44,468 bases of DNA, taken from positions 1 through 44,468 of the forward strand of contig JAYTOA010000044.1 in the NCBI GenBank assembly GCA_043748015.1, written 5' to 3'. Each line of letters begins with the position of its first letter. Position 1 is the first letter of the stretch. Below, piece by piece: positions 18,858 through 28,991 of the stretch. Source of the stretch: JAIBBG01 sp043748015. Its GTDB lineage: Bacteria > Bacteroidota > Bacteroidia > Flavobacteriales_D > Sanyastnellaceae. Both the position numbers and the translations under genes were made by a program. The notes below the pieces were generated by a model, which saw nothing but the letters and a program-made list of their open reading frames with translations, did no database searches and had not been told where the DNA came from.

Positions 18858-21800
18858 GTGAACAACACTAATTGGATTACTGTGGCTGCCCGGCTGTGTT
18901 TTTTCTTTGTGCTCAGCGCGATTGTGTGGCTCAGTGTGGCCAATTCCAATTATCAGCTGATTGAACCGGAAAAATTCTCGCGACCTGCATTGAACAAAAT
19001 GCAGGCGGATACAACGGGCCCGCTTATCTGGCCTGTGGAAGACAATCCCAATCCTTCCGACGATCCAGGTGGCATTAATATTCCACTTCCCGACAACATT
19101 GATTACCACGTAGAATACAATCCGGTTACGGGTCAATACGAAGTGGTGCAAACTATTGGCGGACTCGATTACCGACCTCGCACAACCATGACGCTGGAGG
19201 AGTATATGAATTCTCAGGAGTCCGAAAACGTGAGCAAATACTGGAAAAAAATTCAAGAAGAAGAAGATGCGGCAGCCAGGGGATTTTCCAAAATCATCAA
19301 AATAGGTAGCGAAGGATTTGAAAGCATATTCGGATCCAATGAAATTGAAATTCGACCGCAAGGATCAGCCGAATTGATCTTCGGTGTCAATTCTTCCAAA
19401 ACAAACAATCCCCGAATTCCCGAAAGACAACGCCGAATCACCACTTTCAATTTCGATCAGAAAATTCAGTTGAATGTTGTGGGAAATATCGGAACACGAA
19501 TGAAGCTCAACGTGAACTACAACACGGAGAGCACTTTCGATTTCGAAAATCAGATGAAACTTCAATATACCGGTGATGAAGATCAGATCATACAGGGTAT
19601 TGAGCTCGGTAATGTAAGCTTGCCATTGTCGGGATCGTTGATTCAAGGAAGCAGTAGTTTGTTCGGCGTGAAATTTTCCACCAAGTGGGGACACCTGCGT
19701 AACACCACTGTCTTCTCACAGCAGAAAGGAGAAAGAAAAGAAATTACAGTGCAAGGTGGTGCACAGACGCAGAATTACGACATCACAGCCGACAGCTATG
19801 AAGCAAATCGACACTATTTCCTTTCAGGCTGGTTTCGCAATGAATATGACCGCGCACTCGCATCCCTTCCTGTTGTAGCTAGTGGCGTAAACATTACGCG
19901 TATTGAAGTGTGGATGGTGAATCTCCAATCGAATACACAAGATGTTCGAAATGTTGTTGCATTCTCCGACCTTGGTGAAGCACCTGAATATATCTCCAGC
20001 GACCTTACCGCAATTGGAAATGTTCCCTTACAAAACAACATTTTCTATAACAATGGAAATATTGGTCTGACACAACAAGGCAATCCTTCCAACCTCAATA
20101 ACGACATTTATATTGAGACTACAGGAACGGATCCTGCAAATCCGAACTCGCCATTTTCTCAGCAAATTCTAAGTGGCAGTCAATCCATTCAAGGATTGGC
20201 TAACAACACTACTGATGGCTACAGCAACATGGTGAACGGAACTCACTTCGAACGCGTAAACAATATGCGCAAGCTTACGCCTTCAGAATTCAGTTACAAT
20301 TCACGACTGGGATTTATCTCTCTGAAGCAATCACTCAACAATGCTGAGGTGCTTGCCGTTGCCTACGAATACACACTCAATGGCCAGACTTTTCAGGTTG
20401 GAACCATTTCTCAGGACGGTTTTGCAGCACCTTCAGCACTTGTGTTGAAATTGATAAAGCCATCCATTACACGAGTAAAACTCAACGACACATTTCCTGC
20501 ACCGCTTTGGCAAAACATGATGAAGAACGTTTACAGTCTAGGCGCTTTTGGTGTGGCTCCGGAAAATTTCCGTCTGGATGTTTGGTATAACAATCCTGCG
20601 ACAGGTGTCAATCAAAACTACATTCCGCGTGAACCATTGAACGGAACAATTCTTTTGCAGGTACTGAATCTTGATAAAATCGACGCGCAACAAATGCCAT
20701 TTCCCGATGGCTTTTTTGATTTCATTCCCAACGCATCTACCGCCGGGGGTTTGATAGACGCACAAACTGGTCGCGTATTTTTTCCTGTCGTAGAACCATT
20801 CGGTTCGCACCTTGCAAATAAGATACGCGATGGATTGCCCGGTCAACCGGAAGTTGCCGATCAACTCATTAAGCAAATCGTTTATCAACCACTTTACGAC
20901 TCGACAAAAACCGCTGCACAAATTCTTTTTCCAAATCTGAATCGTTTCAGAATTAAAGGACAGTATCAATCTTCGCAAGGTTCGGAAATTTCATTGAATG
21001 CCTTGAACATTCCGCAAGGTGCTGTGAGCGTAACTTCCGGCGGAATCAAACTTAAAGAAGGTATCGATTACACGGTTGACTACAACCTTGGTCGTGTGCG
21101 AATTTTGAATGACGGTATCATGAGCAGTGGACAACCGGTGAAGGTTTCTGTTGAAAGTAATTCGTTGTTCAATCTTCAATTCAAAACGATGATGGGAAGT
21201 CGTTTTGATTATGATTTCAGTAAAAACTTCACAGTTGGAGCAACAATTCTCAATCTTCGTGAAAGACCTGTCACACAAAAAGTGAACATGGGCGATGAGC
21301 CAGTGAATAACACCGTACTTGGAACCGATTTCAATTACCAGAAAGAGTCACCATGGTTAACGAATTTAGTCGATCGTATTCCACTCATCGACACCAAGGC
21401 CAAATCAAACATTACAATACAAGGTGAAGTAGCAAAACTTTTTCCGGGACACAGCAAAGCCATTTCCAAAATCGGTAATGCCTATCTCGATGACTTTGAA
21501 GGTAGCCAAAGTGTAATCGATTTGCGAAGCTTGAATCAGTGGTTCATGGCGAGCACTCCGAAACAACAAGGCTCACTTTTCCCTGAAGGAAATTTTGAAG
21601 ACAGTCTTATCTACAATTACAACCGAGCGCGATTGAGCTGGTATGTGATTGACCCTCTTTTTTATCGCACTACTTCAGGACTTACACCACAAAATATCAT
21701 ATCGGGTAATTGGTACAGCGATCACCGCATGCGCGAAATTCTCGAGGGTGAAGTATTTCCAAATAGACAATTACCACCCGGAACTCCGCCGAATATTGCA

Positions 21801-24800
21801 ACCTTCGACTTGACATTTGATCCAACAGAACGTGGTCAATACAATTATGAATTGCCGAATGGAACAACCGCTTCATCCGGACTCACACCTAACGGAAAAT
21901 TGCGCGATCCGGAAACGAGATGGGGTGGAATTCAACGCGCTCTTACCACAACAGACTTTGAAGCCAGCAACGTTCAGTTCATTCAGTTCTGGGTGATGGA
22001 TCCATTCAACAGCAATACTGAAAACTCAACCGGTGGTGAACTCTATTTCAACCTTGGAAATGTTTCGGAAGATGTGTTGAACGATAATAACTGGTCTTAC
22101 GAAAATGGATTCCCGAGTGCGAATAGTCCGCTCGAAATTGAGCAATCAGTATGGGGAAATTATCCTTCACCCAACAATTTCAACGTTGTAAACGCTTTTG
22201 ACAATTCCACCGGGAATTATGCTGCTCAAGACATTGGACTCGATGGATTGAACAGTTCTCAAGAGCAAAGCTTCTTTGCAAGTTGGCTGGCGCAAGTAGA
22301 TGGATTTCTTACAGATTCTGCGTATTCAGCCTATGCACAAGATCCTTCCAATGATGACTTCAGATATTTCAGAAGTGCGCAGAATGACGCTTCTGAACTG
22401 AGCACCGTTCAACGTTATAAATACTTCAACAATAATGAAGGCAACTCAAACACCGCTTCTCCCGATGGTTATCCGATAACGGCAACAACACTTCCCAATT
22501 CTGAAGACATCAATCAGGACATCACCTTGAATAACATCGAAAGCTATTTTCAATACAAAGTGAGTTTGCGTCCCAATGATTTGGGTGAAGGAAATATTGG
22601 AAGAAATTATATCACTGACAGTTTCGAAACAACAAGAACAGTTGCCGATGGCAGTGACAAAACCATACGCTGGTATCAGTTCAAAATTCCTATCAAAGAA
22701 TTTGAGCAACGTGTTGGAGGAATTGCAGACTTTCGTTCTGTGCGATATATGCGCATGTTCCTCAAAGGCTGGAACGAGCCAGTTACATTGCGTTTTGCAC
22801 GACTTGAACTTGTGCGTGGAGAGTGGAGAAAGTTTGAGGGTAGATTACTTGAGCCGGGTGAAATTGAAATGGGTGATCCACCGCCAACTATCTTCAACAT
22901 CGCTGCCGTCAACATCGAGGAAAATGGAAATCGCGATCCAGTTCCCTATGTTGTTCCTCCGGGAATTATTCGCGAGCAGGACGTTGCAAGTGCGAATCTC
23001 AGAAGTCTGAATGAACAGGCGCTTTCTTATCAAGTTTGCAACCTTGGTGACGGTGATGCACGCTCGGCCTATCGCACAGTGAATTTCGATTTACGCCAGT
23101 ACAAGCGTTTGAGAATGTTCGCACACGCTGAAGCATTGGGAATTCAAAATGCGCTTGCAGATAAAGACCTCACGGTTTTCCTTCGTCTTGGTTCTGACTT
23201 CAATGATAATTACTACGAGTACGAAATTCCGATGAAAGTCACGGACTGGTACACCGGCGACGATGAAGCGATTTGGCCTGAGGACAATAACTTCGACATC
23301 GTGTTGAAAGATTTGCAAAACCTCAAAGCGAATCGATCATCCAATACGCCGGCCTCTGCAATTACTTCTGAACGAATAGGAAATGCACAAGTGTCAGTAA
23401 AAGGAAATCCGAATCTCGCGAACGTAACTGTTTTAATGATCGGTGTGCGCAATCCTGCGAAGGATAAAAATGTATTCAAAGAAAACGACGACGGTCAACC
23501 GAAATGTGCGGTAATCTGGGTGAACGAATTGCGACTTTCTGAATTCGATGAACAGGGCGGATGGGCAGCGATAGCGAGGATGAATGCGACACTTGCAGAT
23601 TTTGCTACAGTGGCCGTTGCCGGAAATATTTCGACCCCAGGATGGGGAGCTTTGGAACAGCGCGTTCAGCAACGTCAGCAAAAAACCATTATTGGTTTTG
23701 ATGCGAATTCAACCATTCAAATGGGTAAGTTCTTCCCGGAACATTGGGGCGTTGCATTGCCTATGTATGTTGGGTATTCCGAGACAGTAAACACTCCGCG
23801 ATATAGTCCACTGCAACCTGACCTTGAGATGTCGGATCTACCAAATACAAATCCTACGCTCAGGAAAAAATCTCAGGATTATATCAAACGGAGAAGTATC
23901 AATTTTACAAACGTCAGAATTACACCCAAACCATCACCTACGGGCCCAGGTGCTGATGATAAAGGCAAGGCCGCACCAACAGGAACACCGGGAGCGGCGC
24001 CGCCCACAACTGGAGGACAGAAAAAAGATCATTTCTATGGTATTCAGAATTTCTCGGTTACTTATTCCTACAATGAGGAATACCGGCGCGATATCAACAT
24101 AGACTGGAGATTGCATAAAACATATTTAGGTGCATTCGATTACTCTTTTCAAAACAAACCAAAAGAAATAAAGCCCTTCGAAAAGATTCCAATCATCAAG
24201 GATTCGAAATATTTGCGCTGGATAAAAGATTTTAATTTCTATCCGAGCTACAAGCAAATAGGGTTTCACACTGAAATGAACCGTGGATACGAAACAAGCA
24301 GAGTGCGAAATAACACACTCGAATTATCCGGTGTTTACAGCGACATTCTTCTGACAACGCAAGTACAAAAGACCTGGAACTGGAACAGACAGTACACATT
24401 CAAATATGATTTAACGAAAAGTTTGAAGACTGATTTCACTGCCAGCAATTCTGCTCTTGTCGGAGAGCCCAGAGGAGTCATCGACAAAGAAAATACTGAC
24501 TGGTATAATTTATATAAGGACACAGTTTGGACCAACATTCAAAATGGTGGTATCACCACATTGTACAATCACAATGTTGGTGTCAATTATAAATTGCCTT
24601 TTGACAAATTTCCGTTGATCGATTTCATCAGCAGTGATGCGCGCTATGCAGCCACGTATCGTTGGGATCGTGCGCCTTTCACTCAGGATTCGCTTGGACA
24701 CACTATTCAAAACTCGCGCAATGTCCAACTGAATGCGCAGGGAAATCTTGAAACGCTATACAACAAAATTCCACTTCTGAAAAACATCAATACAGGAAAA

Positions 24801-26357
24801 AAACCTGAACCGAAAAAACCCAAGCCATCGGAGAAAGATGATCCGACGAAGAAAGATGGATTTGGAGAAGATCTCAAACCAAAGGAAGAAAAAGAAGCTA
24901 AGTTCAATCCGTTGCATGCCGGATTGCGATTCCTGATGATGTTGCGAAATGTTTCCGGAACATACACGCGAACGGAAGGAATGTCGTTGCCTGGTTATAA
25001 CAGAAAGACCCAAGCATTTGGTATGGATGAAAAATTTGAAGCGCCGGGTTATGGATTCATTCTGGGAGAACAAAACACAGATGTATGGGGCAAACCTAAC
25101 GGTCAGAATTTCGCAGTAGATGCATCAAAAAATGATTGGCTTGTGCAGCTTCCAACGCTCAATACTCAATACAGCGAGACATTCACGGAGACCTGGAATT
25201 ATAAAATCAATCTTGAGCCTGTGAAGAGTTTCAAAGTTGAATTAGCTGCCAATAGAACACAAGGTCGCAATCTTACCAGCTTCTTCCGCCAGGATGATTT
25301 GAGCGATGATTATGTTTTCGACTCACCTATGGAAACTGGTAATTTCAGTGCGTCTATCAACACTTGGTCTACAGCATTTATGAAGGATGACAAAGAGAAT
25401 GCATGGAACAATAAAGCATTCGAAACATTCCTCGACAACCGTATCGCTTTCTCAGGAAAATTGAATGGTGAAAATTACAATGAAGGAAGTCCGCAATTGA
25501 ATGGATATTACACAGGCTTCGGACCGACCAGTCAAGATGTTGTTGTCCCTGCATTCATTGCAGCCTATACCGGGAAGGATCCGAATGATGTTTCTGTTAA
25601 TCCTTTTAAGACCAAAGTTCAGCCAAACTGGACTATGACTTATGACGGTCTTTCGAAAATTCCTTCTATCAAAAAGTATTTCAAGCAGTTCAGTATTAAG
25701 CATTCTTATAGATCAACCATTACAACCAATTATGTGAGCAATCTCAATTACACAAGTAATGAAAATGGTTTGCCAACGGCATTGGATCAAAGCGAATTCC
25801 ATAACTATATATCGCAGCGACAAATCAGCAATGTGAATATTTCGGAACAGATCGTACCGGTTAGTCTTGATATGACGTTAAAAACGAAGAAGTCGAAGAA
25901 CCCCGAAAAGACTAATGAACCACAGGTAAAACTTGAGTACAAGAAGGACAGAACTCTGGGTCTTGGTTTATCAAATTATCAGATTACGGAAACGAAGAGC
26001 AATGCTATTACGGTTGGACTTGGATATAAAATCAACGAAGTGCCCAATCCTTTTGGCCGCAGAAAAGGAAGCAAATTGCCTATACAATTCATGAAGAATA
26101 CAACCATCAATTTGCGTGCGGATCTTACCATAAGAGATAACGTTACCATTATTCGCAAGATGGTGGAACAGACAAGTCAGCCTACAGCTGGTCAGCGATT
26201 GTACAGTATCAAAACCAGCGCTGATATGGCTGTCAATGAGAAGCTAACAATTAGATTCTTCTATGACCATCAGTTAAATCGCCCAAAAATTTCTACGTCA
26301 TTCCCTACTTCAAATATTTCTGCAGGAATTTCATTGCGCTTCAGTCTCGGAGGTTAA
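18858..26357 (+). CDS. sprA: T9SS outer-membrane translocon SprA (Sov)
   Basis: SprA/Sov forms the giant beta-barrel through which T9SS cargo crosses the outer membrane; it is also needed for gliding in motile relatives. The 2499-residue length fits the family. Family hallmarks visible are SLFGVKFSTKWG near residue 270, WFRNEYDRALASLP with ITRIEVW just after it, LDDFEGSQ followed by LRSLNQW near residue 880, and a C-terminal strand ending RFSLGG. The N-terminus has a single hydrophobic segment acting as a signal peptide. A GTG at 18858 is the start, 7 bases after ruvA. Two lysine/proline-rich linkers (about residues 1689-1725 and 1980-2017) interrupt the barrel sequence and are likely loops. 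In this window, the proteins at 351 and 9821, and possibly that at 39603, are candidate cargo. Confidence 0.96.
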   Translation: MNNTNWITVAARLCFFFVLSAIVWLSVANSNYQLIEPEKFSRPALNKMQADTTGPLIWPVEDNPNPSDDPGGINIPLPDNIDYHVEYNPVTGQYEVVQTIGGLDYRPRTTMTLEEYMNSQESENVSKYWKKIQEEEDAAARGFSKIIKIGSEGFESIFGSNEIEIRPQGSAELIFGVNSSKTNNPRIPERQRRITTFNFDQKIQLNVVGNIGTRMKLNVNYNTESTFDFENQMKLQYTGDEDQIIQGIELGNVSLPLSGSLIQGSSSLFGVKFSTKWGHLRNTTVFSQQKGERKEITVQGGAQTQNYDITADSYEANRHYFLSGWFRNEYDRALASLPVVASGVNITRIEVWMVNLQSNTQDVRNVVAFSDLGEAPEYISSDLTAIGNVPLQNNIFYNNGNIGLTQQGNPSNLNNDIYIETTGTDPANPNSPFSQQILSGSQSIQGLANNTTDGYSNMVNGTHFERVNNMRKLTPSEFSYNSRLGFISLKQSLNNAEVLAVAYEYTLNGQTFQVGTISQDGFAAPSALVLKLIKPSITRVKLNDTFPAPLWQNMMKNVYSLGAFGVAPENFRLDVWYNNPATGVNQNYIPREPLNGTILLQVLNLDKIDAQQMPFPDGFFDFIPNASTAGGLIDAQTGRVFFPVVEPFGSHLANKIRDGLPGQPEVADQLIKQIVYQPLYDSTKTAAQILFPNLNRFRIKGQYQSSQGSEISLNALNIPQGAVSVTSGGIKLKEGIDYTVDYNLGRVRILNDGIMSSGQPVKVSVESNSLFNLQFKTMMGSRFDYDFSKNFTVGATILNLRERPVTQKVNMGDEPVNNTVLGTDFNYQKESPWLTNLVDRIPLIDTKAKSNITIQGEVAKLFPGHSKAISKIGNAYLDDFEGSQSVIDLRSLNQWFMASTPKQQGSLFPEGNFEDSLIYNYNRARLSWYVIDPLFYRTTSGLTPQNIISGNWYSDHRMREILEGEVFPNRQLPPGTPPNIATFDLTFDPTERGQYNYELPNGTTASSGLTPNGKLRDPETRWGGIQRALTTTDFEASNVQFIQFWVMDPFNSNTENSTGGELYFNLGNVSEDVLNDNNWSYENGFPSANSPLEIEQSVWGNYPSPNNFNVVNAFDNSTGNYAAQDIGLDGLNSSQEQSFFASWLAQVDGFLTDSAYSAYAQDPSNDDFRYFRSAQNDASELSTVQRYKYFNNNEGNSNTASPDGYPITATTLPNSEDINQDITLNNIESYFQYKVSLRPNDLGEGNIGRNYITDSFETTRTVADGSDKTIRWYQFKIPIKEFEQRVGGIADFRSVRYMRMFLKGWNEPVTLRFARLELVRGEWRKFEGRLLEPGEIEMGDPPPTIFNIAAVNIEENGNRDPVPYVVPPGIIREQDVASANLRSLNEQALSYQVCNLGDGDARSAYRTVNFDLRQYKRLRMFAHAEALGIQNALADKDLTVFLRLGSDFNDNYYEYEIPMKVTDWYTGDDEAIWPEDNNFDIVLKDLQNLKANRSSNTPASAITSERIGNAQVSVKGNPNLANVTVLMIGVRNPAKDKNVFKENDDGQPKCAVIWVNELRLSEFDEQGGWAAIARMNATLADFATVAVAGNISTPGWGALEQRVQQRQQKTIIGFDANSTIQMGKFFPEHWGVALPMYVGYSETVNTPRYSPLQPDLEMSDLPNTNPTLRKKSQDYIKRRSINFTNVRITPKPSPTGPGADDKGKAAPTGTPGAAPPTTGGQKKDHFYGIQNFSVTYSYNEEYRRDINIDWRLHKTYLGAFDYSFQNKPKEIKPFEKIPIIKDSKYLRWIKDFNFYPSYKQIGFHTEMNRGYETSRVRNNTLELSGVYSDILLTTQVQKTWNWNRQYTFKYDLTKSLKTDFTASNSALVGEPRGVIDKENTDWYNLYKDTVWTNIQNGGITTLYNHNVGVNYKLPFDKFPLIDFISSDARYAATYRWDRAPFTQDSLGHTIQNSRNVQLNAQGNLETLYNKIPLLKNINTGKKPEPKKPKPSEKDDPTKKDGFGEDLKPKEEKEAKFNPLHAGLRFLMMLRNVSGTYTRTEGMSLPGYNRKTQAFGMDEKFEAPGYGFILGEQNTDVWGKPNGQNFAVDASKNDWLVQLPTLNTQYSETFTETWNYKINLEPVKSFKVELAANRTQGRNLTSFFRQDDLSDDYVFDSPMETGNFSASINTWSTAFMKDDKENAWNNKAFETFLDNRIAFSGKLNGENYNEGSPQLNGYYTGFGPTSQDVVVPAFIAAYTGKDPNDVSVNPFKTKVQPNWTMTYDGLSKIPSIKKYFKQFSIKHSYRSTITTNYVSNLNYTSNENGLPTALDQSEFHNYISQRQISNVNISEQIVPVSLDMTLKTKKSKNPEKTNEPQVKLEYKKDRTLGLGLSNYQITETKSNAITVGLGYKINEVPNPFGRRKGSKLPIQFMKNTTINLRADLTIRDNVTIIRKMVEQTSQPTAGQRLYSIKTSADMAVNEKLTIRFFYDHQLNRPKISTSFPTSNISAGISLRFSLGG

Positions 26358-26442
26358 ATCGTTCAATGATCAAAAGCTCATTGGCCGATTCGACACTGAT
26401 TACGCATATATAAATTGAAATAGCCGTCATATCCTTTTCTGA

Positions 26443-27900
26443 TTGAAACGCACCTTCATCTCCAATCTCATTTTGCTCATCGGTCTCAATCTGATGATCA
26501 AACCGCTTTACTTGTTGGTGGTAGAAGCTGAAATTCAGAACAGAACCGGACCATATGAGTTTGGACAGTATTTCGCCCTAATCAATTTTTCCTTCATCCT
26601 GAATATTCTTCTCGATCTTGGAACATCCAACTGGAATACGCGACGGATCGCAAACGCCGGTAGAGTTACGCTGAGGCAATTCAAAACAATGATTGTTCTG
26701 CGGATGGCACTCGCAGTACTCTACGTGATCATTGCTATCGTTATTGGAAAAATGATGGGTTATAGCGCCTCACAAATGTGGATGCTGCTCATCCTCGCAT
26801 TCAATCAAGTGCTCGTATCGATGATTCTCTACATGAGATCCTACCTCACAGGTTTGCATTTGTTTCGACAAGACAGTATCATATCTGTACTCGATCGTTT
26901 GCTGCTTTTGTTGATGATGTCGGCATTGCTGTGGACAGGAATCAGCGGTCAACAAAAGTTCCAGATTGAATGGTTGGTTTGGGGACAAACCATCAGTTAT
27001 GGAATAACACTGTTCATCGCTTTCGCATTGGTATCAGCACAGGGTAAAAAAGATCTCGGCTATGAAGAACCGATTTCAATTCCGGATGTCCTGAAAAATA
27101 GTTTTCCATTTGCATTGCTCATTCTAGTTTCAATGATTGGTTATCGTATCGATGCAGTGATGCTGGAACGCATGACGGGAAGCATTGACGCAGGAATATA
27201 CGCGATGGGCTTTCGATTCTTTGAAGCCACCAACATGATCGCCTATCTGTTCGCCGTATTACTTCTTCCTATTTTTTCGAGAATGCTCAACAACAAAGAA
27301 GACGTTACAGCACTTCTTCATCTCAGTTTCAAAGTATTGTTTTCAGGAACGTTCATTATCACCACATTCTGTTGCTTCTTCGGATTTGAAATCTTAGACC
27401 TCATCTATGATCAGCACATTAATGAAGCAACTCCGGCTTTTGCATGGCTCATGTTGAGCGCATTGTTCTTTTCGCTTCAATATGTTACCGGAACATTGAT
27501 CACCGCATCGGGCAATCTGAGAACTTTGATCTACATCGCATTCGCGGGAATGGTTTACAACATTGTCCTCAATATTTTTTATATACCTACAATGGGGGCG
27601 GAAGGTGCTGCCCGTGCCAGTTGTTTCACGCAAGCGATGATCTTTTTTGCGCAGACCGGTGTTGTTATGCACAGACATCACCATGGATCAGCACGAGTCA
27701 TTTTAATACGAACCATTGGCTTTATGTCTGTTGTTATTGCCACCGGCTTCGCTCTCAATTCAGATCATTTCAATTCGCACAATCGATATTTCCTGGCAGG
27801 TGTTTTCCTTGCTGTAGCATTTGCAACTACACTTTTTACAGGTATGCTCGATTACCGTCAAATACCCATGTTGCTGAAATCACGGAATACTACCACTTAA
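26443..27900 (+). CDS. Polysaccharide flippase (Wzx-like, MATE/MOP superfamily)
   Basis: The 485-residue protein is hydrophobic throughout, with about 12-14 predicted membrane helices, and resembles the oligosaccharide flippases of Bacteroidota (start KRTFISNLILLIGLNL.IKP, then FGQYFALINFSFI and ILLDLGTSNWNTR). Such proteins flip lipid-linked glycan units across the inner membrane. The start is a TTG at 26443, supported because the first residues match the usual family N-terminus; the next ATG would cut 17 residues from the first helix. It lies 85 bases after sprA and 36 bases before the Wzz-like gene, all on the same strand. No glycosyltransferase genes are present nearby. The exact substrate cannot be read from the sequence. 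Confidence 0.88.
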   Translation: MKRTFISNLILLIGLNLMIKPLYLLVVEAEIQNRTGPYEFGQYFALINFSFILNILLDLGTSNWNTRRIANAGRVTLRQFKTMIVLRMALAVLYVIIAIVIGKMMGYSASQMWMLLILAFNQVLVSMILYMRSYLTGLHLFRQDSIISVLDRLLLLLMMSALLWTGISGQQKFQIEWLVWGQTISYGITLFIAFALVSAQGKKDLGYEEPISIPDVLKNSFPFALLILVSMIGYRIDAVMLERMTGSIDAGIYAMGFRFFEATNMIAYLFAVLLLPIFSRMLNNKEDVTALLHLSFKVLFSGTFIITTFCCFFGFEILDLIYDQHINEATPAFAWLMLSALFFSLQYVTGTLITASGNLRTLIYIAFAGMVYNIVLNIFYIPTMGAEGAARASCFTQAMIFFAQTGVVMHRHHHGSARVILIRTIGFMSVVIATGFALNSDHFNSHNRYFLAGVFLAVAFATTLFTGMLDYRQIPMLLKSRNTTT

Positions 27901-27936
27901 TTTTGCCCACAAACATCATCACCGATTATTACAATC

Positions 27937-28962
27937 ATGACTGACCAAAACAACGAAAACAAAATTGTCTCTTTAGAGTCAACGAATCTGCTCATTCTTC
28001 TTTACAAATGGCGCAAACCAATCATACTTGTATGCACTGCTGCAGCCATTGTTTCCGCGGCCGTAAGCTTGATGATGAAAGAAAGATACAGAAGTACCGT
28101 AGTGCTTTACGCCGAACAACAGCACTCCTTCGGTGCACAATTGCTTGAAGATGTGCAGAAAGAAGACTTACTCACTTTTGGAGAAGAAGAAGACGCAGAG
28201 CGCCTGCTTCAGGTAATCAACTCAGATAAAGTGCGCAATCGCATTATTGAAAAATACGTTTTATGGGAAGTGTATGATATCAAAAAAGACCAGCGTGGTG
28301 CGATCACGCTGATCGCGAGAGAATATCAAGACAACGTATCAGCCAAACTGACAAAGTTTGGTTCTGTGGAAGTCTCGGTATTGGATGAAAAACCAGAGCG
28401 TGCTCGCGATATGGCAAATGACATTGCCATCTTCGCTGATTCTGTTGCTAACAAAATGAGCAGCGACAGAGCTTTGCAGGCTTTCAAATATGCCGAAGGT
28501 TCGTTGACAGAACTACAAGAAGAAGTTCGTTTGATGGAAGATTCCATGCAGACACTTCAGGAAATGGGTGTGTATAGTTATAGCGATCAAATTTCTGCAC
28601 TTACAGAAATGTATGGCACGGCTATAGCCGGAGGACATCCAGACCGCGCACAGAAAATAAAGGACCAGATGGATTTCCTATCCAAGTACGGAACAGCTTA
28701 CAATAAGCTTGAAGTGAATTTGTCGGGTTCGTATGAGAAACTTGCCACACTTCGCAAGCGATATGATCTGATGAAAATTGATGTCGACAGCAGAATACCT
28801 GTGATGCGCATCGTCGACAATGCGAGTGCTGCCGATAAAAAATCTTTTCCGATACGCTGGTTGATCGTGGCGATGAGTACTGCATCCGCCTTTGTATTCA
28901 CCGTCATCTTTCTTTTGCTCTGGGATAACTTCAAACGACTGCGCTTCGAAGGAAGAATCTAA
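27937..28962 (+). CDS. Wzz-like chain-length determinant / polysaccharide co-polymerase
   Basis: The 341-residue protein has the Wzz layout: a short cytoplasmic start, a membrane helix at about 28-48, a long periplasmic region including a probable coiled coil (about 180-290), and a second membrane helix at about 307-330 near the C-terminus. Wzz proteins set the length of O-antigen or capsule chains together with a Wzy polymerase. There is no fused tyrosine kinase domain and no Walker motif, so it is the short form rather than the BY-kinase type. It sits between the flippase and the Wzy-like gene in the same operon-like run, which supports the call. Confidence 0.86.
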   Translation: MTDQNNENKIVSLESTNLLILLYKWRKPIILVCTAAAIVSAAVSLMMKERYRSTVVLYAEQQHSFGAQLLEDVQKEDLLTFGEEEDAERLLQVINSDKVRNRIIEKYVLWEVYDIKKDQRGAITLIAREYQDNVSAKLTKFGSVEVSVLDEKPERARDMANDIAIFADSVANKMSSDRALQAFKYAEGSLTELQEEVRLMEDSMQTLQEMGVYSYSDQISALTEMYGTAIAGGHPDRAQKIKDQMDFLSKYGTAYNKLEVNLSGSYEKLATLRKRYDLMKIDVDSRIPVMRIVDNASAADKKSFPIRWLIVAMSTASAFVFTVIFLLLWDNFKRLRFEGRI

Positions 28963-28970
28963 AGACCTAC

Positions 28971-28985
28971 TTTTTTTTTTAAAAA
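28971..28985. repeat. T10-A5 homopolymer tract between wzz-like and wzy-like genes
   Basis: Ten T followed by five A fill half of the 29-base gap and end six bases before the ATG of the polymerase gene. The tract is not preceded by a clear hairpin, so it is not an obvious terminator. Homopolymers of this length can vary by slippage and would alter the spacing upstream of the start codon. Confidence 0.8.
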
Positions 28986-28991
28986 GCGTTA

